Assembly (NCBI RefSeq): GCF_004366355.1
Contig: NZ_SODV01000001.1
Location: 2,108,001 to 2,172,000 of the forward strand
Length of the DNA stretch: 64,000 bases
Source: Dinghuibacter silviterrae
GTDB taxonomy: Bacteria > Bacteroidota > Bacteroidia > Chitinophagales > Chitinophagaceae
Direction of reading: 5' to 3'
Shown: piece by piece, positions 19,173 through 28,092 of the stretch
How the letters are laid out: the number at the start of each line of letters is the position of its first letter
Position numbering within the stretch: the stretch's first letter is position 1
Program-made: the position numbers and the translations under genes
The notes under the pieces: model-generated
What the model was told of the DNA's origin: nothing
The model's database searches: none
Seen by the model: the letters and a program-made list of their open reading frames with translations, nothing else

Positions 19173-19206
19173 AACCATTGGTGTCGGGTCCCACGAAATA
19201 ATACAC

Positions 19207-19214
19207 TATATTTG
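19207..19214 (+). promoter_or_regulatory. -7 promoter element before the sigma factor
   Basis: TATATTTG fits the Bacteroidota -7 consensus TAnnTTTG and lies 17 nt before the proposed TTG start at 19232. No good -33 TTG at the usual distance was seen. Confidence 0.55.
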
Positions 19215-19231
19215 TTATGTAAACGTTTGCA

Positions 19232-19822
19232 TTGCCCCCGCTCGCTTGTCATACGGAGAATGAGTTGGCCCGTCATCTTATGGCCGGGGACATCGCCGCT
19301 TTTGATGAAATCTACCGGAGGTATTTCCATCCCGTTTACGCCAATGCCCTGAAAATCACCAGGGAAAAATCGCTTGCCGAGGATGCGCTCCAGGAGGTCT
19401 TTATCACCCTTTGGGAAAAAAGGACGACGATCGATCCGGAAAAGTCGCTGGCGGGATGGCTCTTTATTATTTGTTACCATCAATCGGTCAATATACTCCG
19501 GAAGAAACTGCGGGAGTCCCTTCTATACAAGAAATTACCACAGCCCGAAGAGGGTTCCATGGAAGAGGAGCTCAAATATGGGCACCAGTGGAAAATATTG
19601 GAGAATGCCTTATCCAGCCTCTCTCCGCAACGGCGAAGGGTTTTTGAGCTGTGCAAGCTGGAGGGTAAGACGTATGAGGAAACGGCTATGGAACTCAGGA
19701 TCTCCAAACACACCGTGAAAGAGTATTTATCCGCCGCCATCACCTCTATAAAAGAATATAGCCTCCATCATCCCGAATCTGCGACGGTGCTTCTTCCGAT
19801 CGCGTTGATTTTTTTCCAATAA
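19232..19822 (+). CDS. ECF RNA polymerase sigma-70 factor
   Basis: 196 residues with a TTG start. The first in-frame ATG (19283) would remove part of the first sigma2 helix, so TTG is preferred. Sigma2 covers about 15-85 (AFDEIYRRYFHPVYANALKI, LAEDALQEVFITLWEKR) and sigma4 about 125-180 (LSPQRRRVFELCKLEGKTYEETAMELRISKHTVKEYLSAA). A hydrophobic tail (ATVLLPIALIFFQ) ends the protein, unusual for a soluble factor. FecR and SusC genes follow, so it should be released by FecR on nutrient sensing through the SusC STN domain. Confidence 0.9.
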   Translation: MPPLACHTENELARHLMAGDIAAFDEIYRRYFHPVYANALKITREKSLAEDALQEVFITLWEKRTTIDPEKSLAGWLFIICYHQSVNILRKKLRESLLYKKLPQPEEGSMEEELKYGHQWKILENALSSLSPQRRRVFELCKLEGKTYEETAMELRISKHTVKEYLSAAITSIKEYSLHHPESATVLLPIALIFFQ

Positions 19823-19860
19823 AGGCCCCCCCGTTTCAAAACCAGGTTCGTATTTATTAT

Positions 19861-21018
19861 ATGAGCTTGACTAATGAGGAAAGGTTAAAGCGCCTTTTCG
19901 ACACGGAACTATGGTCGGAAGAGGACAGGCGTTGGCTGTTGGACTACCTGGAAACGCAAGACCAGGAGGAGTTGCGCCGGCTAATGGACGCCCATTTCCA
20001 GGCGGAAGCGGCGGCGGACCGTGCGCATCCCCCGGAGGCGGAGCGCCTGCTGACACTCATTCATGAGCGCATACAGGGGAGAAAGGACAGGCCGTGGATC
20101 TTGACCCTGAAAAAACTCGCTGTGGCGGCGCTTGTCCTGCTCATGGCAGGAAGCGCCATTTTATACTTTCTACCGGGGCGCTCCCCGGCGACAATGCCAC
20201 CGGCGGTTTCCGGTAATGCCCATGACCGGCCCCCAGGACGGAACAATGCGCTGCTTACCCTGGCAGACGGGCGCACCATTACACTGGATAGCGCCGCTGA
20301 CGGCGGGTTGGCCCGGCAGGGAAACACCCAGGTGATCAAGCTGAACGGACAAATTGCCTACAAGGATGCCGGGGGTGCACAGGCCTTGTTCAATACCATC
20401 TCGACGGCCAACGGCAATCAATATCAACTCCTGTTGCCGGACGGTACAAAAGCATGGTTGAATGCGGCGTCTTCCATGCGGTTCCCCACTGCCTTTAATG
20501 GAAAGGAGCGACGGGTGGAGGTCACCGGGGAGGCCTATTTTGAAGTGGCGAAAAATCCGGCGATGCCTTTTACGATAGAAGCGGGGAATGGAGAGATAGA
20601 AGTGTTGGGGACGCATGTTGATATCAATGCCTATCCGGATGAACCCACGGTGAAAACCACTTTGCTGGAAGGAGCGGTTGCCGTTAAAAGAGCCGAAGCC
20701 CGGCAGGTGCTGGAGCCCGGTCAGCAGGCTGCGTTCAGCGCACAAGGGGGGATTACCCTTTCCAAAAATGTGGATGTTGCCCGGGAGACCGCCTGGAAAG
20801 ACGGGTTCTTCTGGTTTGACAACACGGATATGCACACACTCATGAGACAGGTATCCAGGTGGTACGATGTGGACGTGACCTTCAAAGGGAATATAGAAGA
20901 TGATGGATTCTCGGGGAAGATAAGGCGCGATGTGCCCTTGTCGAAATTTTTAAAAGTCCTTGAACAATATGATGTACACTTTACAATAGAGGGGAGAAAA
21001 ATTACTGTACAGCCTTGA
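19861..21018 (+). CDS. FecR-family anti-sigma factor
   Basis: 385 residues. The cytoplasmic N-terminus (about 1-80) should hold the sigma factor, one membrane helix lies at about 83-105 (KKLAVAALVLLMAGSAILYFL), and a periplasmic FecR domain follows (LPDGTKAWLNAASSMRFPTAFNGKERRVEVTGEAYFEVAKNP, a family hallmark). The C-terminus is a DUF4974-type domain (FFWFDNTDMHTLMRQVSRWYDVDVTF). It lies 38 bp after the sigma gene and 100 bp before the SusC. It is expected to pass the signal from the SusC STN domain to the sigma factor. Confidence 0.95.
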   Translation: MSLTNEERLKRLFDTELWSEEDRRWLLDYLETQDQEELRRLMDAHFQAEAAADRAHPPEAERLLTLIHERIQGRKDRPWILTLKKLAVAALVLLMAGSAILYFLPGRSPATMPPAVSGNAHDRPPGRNNALLTLADGRTITLDSAADGGLARQGNTQVIKLNGQIAYKDAGGAQALFNTISTANGNQYQLLLPDGTKAWLNAASSMRFPTAFNGKERRVEVTGEAYFEVAKNPAMPFTIEAGNGEIEVLGTHVDINAYPDEPTVKTTLLEGAVAVKRAEARQVLEPGQQAAFSAQGGITLSKNVDVARETAWKDGFFWFDNTDMHTLMRQVSRWYDVDVTFKGNIEDDGFSGKIRRDVPLSKFLKVLEQYDVHFTIEGRKITVQP

Positions 21019-21023
21019 AAAAA

Positions 21024-21051
21024 AGCCAGTAGTGTGGGGACACTCCTGGCT
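21024..21051 (+). promoter_or_regulatory. Hairpin in the FecR-SusC gap
   Basis: AGCCAGTAGTGT (21024-21035) and ACACTCCTGGCT (21040-21051) form a 12-bp stem with one mismatch and a GGGG loop. It starts soon after the fecR stop, with no T tract after it. It may set the ratio of fecR to susC mRNA by RNA processing or partial termination. Confidence 0.5.
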
Positions 21052-21118
21052 GGACGTTCAGGCTTTCACAAACAAGCGGGTTGCACTGCTTATTATTTAA
21101 CCTAAACCAATCAAAGGT

Positions 21119-24100
21119 ATGTATTTACGATTGCTTTCCAAAACCCTGCAGATCATGAACATTACAGCGATTCTTCTACTGGCTGCCTGTTTGCAGGCTA
21201 CCGCCATGGAGGGGTATTCTCAAAAGATTACCATTTCGCAAAAAAATGTTTCCCTAAAGACCGTCTTTAAGACCATCGAGCAGCAAAGCGACTACCAGTT
21301 CTTTTATAAGGACAAGTTGCTCAAGCAGGCAAAGAATGTGAATGTCAATGTAACAAATGCTTCTATCGATGAGGTGCTGTCTGTTTGCCTGCAAGGTCAG
21401 TCCCTGACGTATTCGATCATCGATAAAATTATTGTGATTAAAAAGGGGGCGCCGGTCGTTAGCCATGCACCCCCACCGGCCCCGGCTCCGGCCACGATCG
21501 AGATCCGGGGCGTTATCGTGTCGGATAGTACGGGATTGCCCCTGGCCGGTGTGTCCGTGAAGCTGAAGGGCACCGATAAAGGCACATTTACGGACCTCAA
21601 CGGGAATTTTGTTTTACAGGCGCCGGACGCGGGCGCCGTCCTGGAAATTTCTTCTATCGGATATGATTCCCGGGAGGTCACTGTCACGAAGGAAGGGACG
21701 ATCCGGATAGGGCTAAAAGTGGCGGCGGCCAAGATCGCCGAAGTAGTGATCGTCGGCTATGCCACGCAAGAGAAGCGCAAGCTCACCAGCGCCGTGGTCA
21801 CCGTGTCGGGAGAGGAGCTCACCAAAAGGGTGGCGACCGACCCGACCTCTTTGTTGCAGGGACAACTGCCGGGCTTATCGGTGGTGCAGAATTCGGCGGA
21901 GCCGGGCAATGAGGATATTCAATTGCGCATCCGGGGGGTGGGGACGTTCAGCGGGGCTGGAACGAATCCGCTGATCATAGTGGATGGCCTGCCTGGCAAC
22001 CTTTCCGTCATCAACCCGAATGACATTGAATCCGCAACCGTTCTTAAAGACGCCGCCTCGGCGGCGATTTACGGCTCCCGGGGTGCGAACGGGGTCATCG
22101 TGATCAAGACCAAAAAAGGGAGAGGGGGTGTTTTTGCCCTTACCTATAATGTCAACATCGGGTTGTCGACGCCTACCCGGCTGCCCCACCTGGTGACGAA
22201 TTCTGCCGAGTACATGGCCTTGTCCAACGAAGCAGAGACGAATTCGGGGAATGCGCCGCTGTATACACAAGCCGAGATCGACCTGTATCAAAATGCTACG
22301 GACCGGGTCAAATATCCCAACCACAACTGGCTGAACGATATGTTTAAAACGGCGACCGTTCAAAATCACTATCTGAACCTGAGCGGGGGCAAGGAGGGCA
22401 CGACCTATAGCCTGGGTCTTGGGTACACGGACCAGCCGGGGACCATGCTTGGTTTTTCTTATAAGAAATACACGGTAGACCTTGGACTATCTTCCAGGGT
22501 CAACAAAAGGGTGACGGTAGGCACCAACTTGCAGTTCCGTTATGGCAACCGTGTGTATCCGGAAGACAACAGCACAGACCTGTATATTGCGGCGCTTGCC
22601 CAATCCCCGTTATATCCCGCCCGGACAACCACAGGTTTGTGGATCTACAAGGCTTATAGCCAGGAACTGGGTAATAAAAACCCCGTGCTGACGGCAACGA
22701 TGGCCCAGACCAATAACCCTGATTACTACGGTCAGGGGAACCTTTCCCTGGATGTGGATATCCTGAAAGGGTTAAAATGGGAGAACCGCGCGGGCGCCAG
22801 CTTTGATGTGGACAAAAGCAAAACCTTCATTCCAACCGTGCCCACCTATTATTACAGCGACCTGTCCTTTGCCGGTGACTTCAACCCTGGTACCAGCCTC
22901 GGCCTGACGGTGGGCGAGAACGACGAGATCCATACGACGATATACAGCCAGTTAAACTATAGAAGAAGTTTCGGGTTGCATAACCTCACCGTATTGGGCG
23001 GTGCGCAGGAGGAAGTAGACAACTACAGTCAATTGAATGCCTCCCGCATCGGTTTTCCCACCAATGACCTGACCGAACTGGACGCGGGTTCCGCCAGCGG
23101 GCAAACGAACGAGGGGACTTCTTCCGAGTGGGCCATACAATCCTTTTATGGTAATGTCAACTACGATTACGACGACAAATATCTTTTTGGATCCAGCGTC
23201 CGGTATGATGGTACCTCCCGTCTGCCGTCCGCCAGCCGTTGGGGGTTGTTCTACTCCTTTTCCGGCGCCTGGCGCCTGTCCAGCGAGGCTTTTCTAAAAA
23301 ACGTCTCCTGGCTGAACGACCTCAAGGTCCGGGGATCCTGGGGTGAATTGGGCAATCAGAATATCGGGACATATCCCTATCAGTCCATTTTGTCACAGAA
23401 CAGTTATGCCTTTGCCGGTACGGTCAGTACGGGTTTCACGGCTAATACGCTCGTGGATCCCAACCTGACCTGGGAAACGACCCGGGTGACCGATCTGGGG
23501 ATCGACTTGGCCACCCTCAAGAACAGGCTCAGCTTCTCTGCCGATTGGTTTGACAAATACACCTTCAATATTTTGCGGGGTTCACAAGTGCCCCTCTGGT
23601 TGGGATTAAATGCACCGACCGTCAACAACGGGGCGGTCAGCAATAAGGGGTTTGAATTCAGCCTGAGGTACCAGGATCATATAGGAAGAGGGTTCAACTA
23701 TTACGGGGTAGCCAACTTTCAGTTATACAGGAACAAGCTGGTGTCCTTCGGCACACCGGAGTATGGAGGCCCCGACGGCCAGACGATCATGGAGAACGGC
23801 AAACCGATCAACTCGTTTTATTTGTATGTCATGGACGGCATTTTTCAAAGCCAGGATGAGATCAACAAATCACCCGACCAGTCATCCCTGGGGGGGGTAC
23901 CCACGCCCGGCGATATCAAATACAAGGATATCAACGGGGATGGCAAGGTAGACGTCAACGACCGGACCGTCGTGCCCGGCCAATACCCCAACTTCGAATA
24001 TTCTTATACGATGGGGGCCAGCTATAAGGGTTTTGACGCGAGTGTTCAGTTGTATGGATCGCAGGGCAATAAACTTTATTTATACAAATGGGGGACGGAT

Positions 24101-24487
24101 CCCTTCGCACAGGGCGCACCGCCGACAACGGACTGGCTCAACCGCTGGACACCTGCCCATCCCTCCACCACCATGCCCAAAATTTATATGGGGTATTATG
24201 GCTATCCGAAAATAACAGGGGTGCAGTCGACCTTTCATTTGTACAATGCCAGTTTTATGCGGATTAAAAACGTCATGCTGGGATATACCATACCCACCCG
24301 TCTCCTGAGAAGCACAAAATCGCTAAGAATCTATTTCTCGGTAGACAACGCGGCGCTGTTCACCCCGCTGAAACAAGGCACCGACCCCGAAAGACTGGAT
24401 ATTAACAATAAACCCGACGCCTGGTATGGATTCGCCAACTACCCGCAAAACAGGACGTTCACTTTCGGCGCCTCCGTTCAATTTTAA
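21119..24487 (+). CDS. SusC/RagA-type TonB-dependent transporter with STN signalling domain
   Basis: 1122 residues, complete. After the signal peptide come an STN domain (about 38-110, VSLKTVFKTIEQQSDYQFFY and later), a carboxypeptidase-regulatory-like domain (about 127-200, IRGVIVSDSTGLPLAGVSVKLKG), the plug with the SusC motif (LPGLSVVQNSAEPGNEDIQLRIRG, AAIYGSRGANGVIVIKTKKG) and the barrel ending in FTFGASVQF. The STN domain marks it as a transducer that signals to FecR as well as a nutrient importer. SusD follows after 17 bp. The substrate is unknown; no glycosidase or peptidase lies in this operon. Confidence 0.96.
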   Translation: MYLRLLSKTLQIMNITAILLLAACLQATAMEGYSQKITISQKNVSLKTVFKTIEQQSDYQFFYKDKLLKQAKNVNVNVTNASIDEVLSVCLQGQSLTYSIIDKIIVIKKGAPVVSHAPPPAPAPATIEIRGVIVSDSTGLPLAGVSVKLKGTDKGTFTDLNGNFVLQAPDAGAVLEISSIGYDSREVTVTKEGTIRIGLKVAAAKIAEVVIVGYATQEKRKLTSAVVTVSGEELTKRVATDPTSLLQGQLPGLSVVQNSAEPGNEDIQLRIRGVGTFSGAGTNPLIIVDGLPGNLSVINPNDIESATVLKDAASAAIYGSRGANGVIVIKTKKGRGGVFALTYNVNIGLSTPTRLPHLVTNSAEYMALSNEAETNSGNAPLYTQAEIDLYQNATDRVKYPNHNWLNDMFKTATVQNHYLNLSGGKEGTTYSLGLGYTDQPGTMLGFSYKKYTVDLGLSSRVNKRVTVGTNLQFRYGNRVYPEDNSTDLYIAALAQSPLYPARTTTGLWIYKAYSQELGNKNPVLTATMAQTNNPDYYGQGNLSLDVDILKGLKWENRAGASFDVDKSKTFIPTVPTYYYSDLSFAGDFNPGTSLGLTVGENDEIHTTIYSQLNYRRSFGLHNLTVLGGAQEEVDNYSQLNASRIGFPTNDLTELDAGSASGQTNEGTSSEWAIQSFYGNVNYDYDDKYLFGSSVRYDGTSRLPSASRWGLFYSFSGAWRLSSEAFLKNVSWLNDLKVRGSWGELGNQNIGTYPYQSILSQNSYAFAGTVSTGFTANTLVDPNLTWETTRVTDLGIDLATLKNRLSFSADWFDKYTFNILRGSQVPLWLGLNAPTVNNGAVSNKGFEFSLRYQDHIGRGFNYYGVANFQLYRNKLVSFGTPEYGGPDGQTIMENGKPINSFYLYVMDGIFQSQDEINKSPDQSSLGGVPTPGDIKYKDINGDGKVDVNDRTVVPGQYPNFEYSYTMGASYKGFDASVQLYGSQGNKLYLYKWGTDPFAQGAPPTTDWLNRWTPAHPSTTMPKIYMGYYGYPKITGVQSTFHLYNASFMRIKNVMLGYTIPTRLLRSTKSLRIYFSVDNAALFTPLKQGTDPERLDINNKPDAWYGFANYPQNRTFTFGASVQF

Positions 24488-24504
24488 ATAATAAATAACC
24501 AAAA

Positions 24505-25974
24505 ATGACTTCCAAATATATATTCCTCGTAGGGATGGTGTGTATGGTATCTTGTAAAAAACTGGACCTTACCCCTACCTCCCAATTGTCCACCACGGTT
24601 TTCTGGAAAACGGCAAGCGATGCCGATCTTGCGCTGGCCGGGTTATACAATACCCTATATGCCAACAATGGCACGGTAGACCAGAATGCGCCCTATTGGT
24701 GGGACTGTTTTAGCGATAACGCCTATAGCCAGCATAGCCTGGGAGGCTCGCAAAACGCCCTGATTTCGGGGCTTACGCCCACCAGCGGGAACTACCAGTT
24801 GTTGTATTACCAGAATGGCTATATCGCCATCGCTGCGTGTAATTCCTTTCTCGCCAACGTCGGCAAGGTGCTGTCCGGCGATACGCTGAACCGGTATAAA
24901 GGAGAGGCTTTTTTCCTGCGGGGTTTTAATTATTTCTGGCTTGCCCAATTGTATGGCAATGTGCCGATCGTCACCGCCGACCCTATGACGATCAGCTACC
25001 AGAGCAAGATGGCCAAATCCCCCAGGGCGGATGTGTTGAAACAGGCCGAGAATGACTTTGACTCGGCCATCGCCTATCTGCCGGATACGAAATATACCAC
25101 GGGGCACGCCGTCAAGGCGGCCGCGGAAGGTTTTCAGATAAGGTTGTACCTGTTTGAACAGCGATTTGCCGAAGCTGCCGCTATGGCGCAGACGATTATA
25201 TCGGGCGGTTTGTTTTCGCTCAACCCGAATTATCCGTCCAACTTTTATAAGCCCGATCAGAAATCCAGCCCGGAGATTATGTTTTCCGTGCAATACCAGG
25301 CGCCTGCCGTACCCCATCCTTATTCCCTCAATGTATTGCTCATCGGGCCGGGTTGGAAGGATTGCCAGGGAACACAGGACATGATCAATGAATATGAACC
25401 GGGCGATCCCCGAAAAACCATGACCTTCTTTTTCCCGGGCGATGGAACCGCACAGGGGTGGCCTTACCCGGGCACCGTGGGAACCCCCGGTGTGAATGAG
25501 TGGGTGATTGGATTTTATCCTGGCAAAAAAGGCGTCGACCCCGCTGTAACAAACCCGACGCCCGGTTTACTGGACGACCAGGACTATGTATTGTTGCGGT
25601 ATGCCGATATAGAATTGATGTATGCCGAAGCGCAGAACGAAGCGGTGGGTCCCGATGCCACTGTTTACCAACAGGTCAACGCCGTACGGGCCCGGCCGGG
25701 TGTCAATATGCCCCCTTTGCCCGCAGGCCTTTCGCAGGACTCCATGCGGGTGAGGATACGGCATGAAAGAAGGGTAGAGCTTGCCCTGGAAGGACTGCGG
25801 TATTTCGACCTGAGAAGATGGGGCATCGCCACACAGAAACTAAACGGGTTTATCCAAAATCCGACGACCCCGTCCGTAACGACCATGTACAAGGATATGT
25901 ATGAATACTGGCCGCTGCCCCAAACGGAAATAGACCGCAACCAGCCGGAGCTGGTGCAGAACGACGGGTATTGA
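24505..25974 (+). CDS. SusD/RagB-family surface nutrient-binding lipoprotein
   Basis: 489 residues. The lipobox is MVSCKK, followed by the family opening LDLTPTSQLSTTVFWKTASDADLALAGLYNTLY. The helix EAFFLRGFNYFWLAQLYGNVPIVT and the C-terminal LALEGLRYFDLRRWGIA with YWPLPQTEIDRNQ are standard. It is the surface lid of the STN-type SusC just upstream and the last gene of the sigma-FecR-SusC-SusD locus. The region after it has no clear terminator. Confidence 0.95.
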   Translation: MTSKYIFLVGMVCMVSCKKLDLTPTSQLSTTVFWKTASDADLALAGLYNTLYANNGTVDQNAPYWWDCFSDNAYSQHSLGGSQNALISGLTPTSGNYQLLYYQNGYIAIAACNSFLANVGKVLSGDTLNRYKGEAFFLRGFNYFWLAQLYGNVPIVTADPMTISYQSKMAKSPRADVLKQAENDFDSAIAYLPDTKYTTGHAVKAAAEGFQIRLYLFEQRFAEAAAMAQTIISGGLFSLNPNYPSNFYKPDQKSSPEIMFSVQYQAPAVPHPYSLNVLLIGPGWKDCQGTQDMINEYEPGDPRKTMTFFFPGDGTAQGWPYPGTVGTPGVNEWVIGFYPGKKGVDPAVTNPTPGLLDDQDYVLLRYADIELMYAEAQNEAVGPDATVYQQVNAVRARPGVNMPPLPAGLSQDSMRVRIRHERRVELALEGLRYFDLRRWGIATQKLNGFIQNPTTPSVTTMYKDMYEYWPLPQTEIDRNQPELVQNDGY

Positions 25975-26086
25975 ACCAGGTATTTTTACCCGTTTTATGT
26001 CTGTCCGCAGGGGTAAATATCCGTTTACGAAGGTATTCGATAACCGGCTATGAAATAGCTGGCGGAAGCGATATAATTTGTCGCTT

Positions 26087-26698
26087 ATGAAAACATCATT
26101 CAAACTTTTGTGGAGGGCCGCCGCATTCGCTTTTGTGGCGGCCCTTGCTTGTACCAACGGCTGCCGCCCTTCCGCCGGGAATTCGGAGCCGAAACACCTG
26201 GAATACGGGGACAGTATTCCGTTGAGCCAGCTCCTCAAACCCTATGACTCTGCCAATGCCTGGATGTGTTACTATAATGGCTTTAGGGCACGGCATCCGG
26301 AAGTACGGGATTCCATTTTCGATTTTTGTACCATTCGTACGCGGGACGTGCTATTGTCGATGGGATTGGATTCCGCAACGGTCGCGCTGGTGGGGGACAA
26401 GATTAAGTTTGGAAAGGATACGGTCGCCCGGTTTATGCGCATCTCGGTTGGTTACGATACGGTGACGAGTAAACTGAGGGTCTTTTTTCAACCGGTTAAA
26501 CACGTAAAGTTTGACAGCTCTGGAAACATCACCGACCCGGGTACGGCTTATTATTTCGACAGCACGGGGAAAATCTTTCATAGGGCGATTCCTTTTAATT
26601 GTGGGGCCGGTAAGCGGAGGAACAATGACACGACCGCGTTTGTCGCGGACCTGAATACGCCTTGTCCACCCGCTTGTAATCAGTCGCATGAGCAGTGA
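26087..26698 (+). CDS. Lipoprotein of unknown function, first gene of a signalling operon
   Basis: 203 residues from the ATG at 26087; a TTG three codons earlier is less likely. The N-terminus is a signal peptide with a cysteine in lipoprotein context (ACTNGCRPSAG). The mature part is polar, with paired cysteines near the end (PFNCGAGK, NTPCPPACNQ). No family is recognised. It overlaps the following membrane protein by 11 nt, and that gene overlaps the histidine kinase, so it may be a sensory accessory for this two-component system. That role is inference. Confidence 0.7.
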   Translation: MKTSFKLLWRAAAFAFVAALACTNGCRPSAGNSEPKHLEYGDSIPLSQLLKPYDSANAWMCYYNGFRARHPEVRDSIFDFCTIRTRDVLLSMGLDSATVALVGDKIKFGKDTVARFMRISVGYDTVTSKLRVFFQPVKHVKFDSSGNITDPGTAYYFDSTGKIFHRAIPFNCGAGKRRNNDTTAFVADLNTPCPPACNQSHEQ

Positions 26699-27350
26699 TA
26701 TGATCTTCCTGGTGGTATCGGACCTTCCGGTGGCGGTGGCGGCTGTTGCCGCTGCCGCTTTATACCGGAAGGCGGACACTGCGCTTAGGATCTTTTGTGG
26801 ATTTGTTCTTTTCTCCGCAGCCATCCAGGCTTTGGCCATGATCATGGCTTTGCGGCATCACAACAACATGGTATTGCTGCATATATACACCCCGGTGGGA
26901 TTTGTCCTGTTGGTGGCCTTTTACCGGGCGCTTTTGGGCGGAGCGGTTACAAAAGGGGTTTTTAGCGGGCTGGCGCTTTTATTTACTTTCTTTTCCATCA
27001 TCAATACCCTTTTTTTTCAAAATATCCATACGTTCAATTCGTATGCGCTGACCGTCGAGTCCATCCTGATCATCATCATCACTTTATTTACCTTCTTTGT
27101 ATCGCTGAGCAAAAGCAGGGTTTCGCTGGTGACAAAGTCCAACCTGAACGCCGTCGGCTGGATCAATTCGGGCCTGCTGGTTTATTATACATCCACGTTG
27201 CTGATTTTTTACCTGTCGAACTATATGCTCAAATTTTATAGTCTCAAATTCAATATGCATGCCTGGATGATGCATTCTATTTCGTCCATGGTCATGTACA
27301 GTTGTTTTATCGTCGGATTATGGAAGCAGTTATCGTCCCGTTTTCCATAG
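26688..27350 (+). CDS. Polytopic membrane protein, second gene of the signalling operon
   Basis: 220 residues with about seven hydrophobic segments (for example IFLVVSDLPVAVAAVAAAAL, IYTPVGFVLLVAFYRALL, ILIIIITLFTFFVSL, SGLLVYYTSTLLIFYLSNYM). There are no catalytic motifs. It overlaps the lipoprotein gene by 11 nt and the kinase by 31 nt. Such seven-helix proteins next to short NarL-type kinases look like separate membrane sensor modules (similar in layout to 7TM sensor kinases); this is inference. Confidence 0.75.
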   Translation: MSSDMIFLVVSDLPVAVAAVAAAALYRKADTALRIFCGFVLFSAAIQALAMIMALRHHNNMVLLHIYTPVGFVLLVAFYRALLGGAVTKGVFSGLALLFTFFSIINTLFFQNIHTFNSYALTVESILIIIITLFTFFVSLSKSRVSLVTKSNLNAVGWINSGLLVYYTSTLLIFYLSNYMLKFYSLKFNMHAWMMHSISSMVMYSCFIVGLWKQLSSRFP

Positions 27351-28075
27351 TGCTGTTCATTATCGCGGTGGGTGTCGTTTTGCTCTACCAGAATTTCCAG
27401 AAGAACCTCTACCAAAAGGAACTCGACAACGCCGCCATAAAGGCCAGACAGCAGGAGGAACTGCTGAGCAACAGCATCGAGGTACAGGAAGCCGAGCGGA
27501 AGCGGATTGCAGCGGATATGCACGACGAATTGGGTGCGGTATTCTCCATTACCCGGATGAACTTGTTGCTGTTGCTGAAAAAGGAGCCTTCTCCGGAAAA
27601 GATCGAGGCGCTTCAAAAGCTGGTCGGTCTTTCCGAGACGGGGCTTCAAACGGTCAGAACCATCAGCCATCAGTTGATGCCGCCCCAGTTGGAGGCGTTC
27701 GGTCTGGTCAAGACGCTGTCCTCCATTGCGGAGACGATGAACAAGGCCGGGCATATCCAGATATCGTTCGAGCAAAAAAGCCCGCTCCCTGTGCTGGAAT
27801 GGATGACCACCCTTGGTTTGTACCGGATCATCATGGAGTGGATCGCCAACACGGTAAAACACGCTGGGGCAACGGAGATCTGTATCGAGCTGGCGGTTGT
27901 CAAAGAAACCCTGTACGTGACCTATATGGATAACGGCAGGGGCCTGGGCCCGGGGGACAGGCAGCGGGCGGGCATGGGTTTCAAAAATATAGAAGCTCGC
28001 GTGAATGCCATGAAAGGCACCTGTTACATCCTGGTGGCCCCTGGATTTAAAGCGGTTATTGAAATTCCGGTGTGA
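27320..28075 (+). CDS. NarL-type sensor histidine kinase (HisKA_3)
   Basis: 251 residues from the ATG at 27320; the frame also allows a TTG at 27302. One N-terminal membrane helix (VIVPFSIVLFIIAVGVVLLY) and a short coiled coil lead to HisKA_3 with the phospho-His in ERKRIAADMHDELGAVFS. The HATPase has an N box (EWIANTVKHAGA), DNGRGL and GMGFKNIEARV. There is almost no sensor domain, which fits sensing by the membrane protein it overlaps by 31 nt. The partner regulator starts 17 bp downstream. Confidence 0.92.
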   Translation: MEAVIVPFSIVLFIIAVGVVLLYQNFQKNLYQKELDNAAIKARQQEELLSNSIEVQEAERKRIAADMHDELGAVFSITRMNLLLLLKKEPSPEKIEALQKLVGLSETGLQTVRTISHQLMPPQLEAFGLVKTLSSIAETMNKAGHIQISFEQKSPLPVLEWMTTLGLYRIIMEWIANTVKHAGATEICIELAVVKETLYVTYMDNGRGLGPGDRQRAGMGFKNIEARVNAMKGTCYILVAPGFKAVIEIPV

Positions 28076-28092
28076 TCAAAAAAAGTGAACCT

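Noticed and set aside
25986-26017. TTTACCC...GGGTAAA pairing after the second SusD
   Set aside because: Stem of 7 bp with an 18-nt loop and no T tract; too weak to call a terminator.
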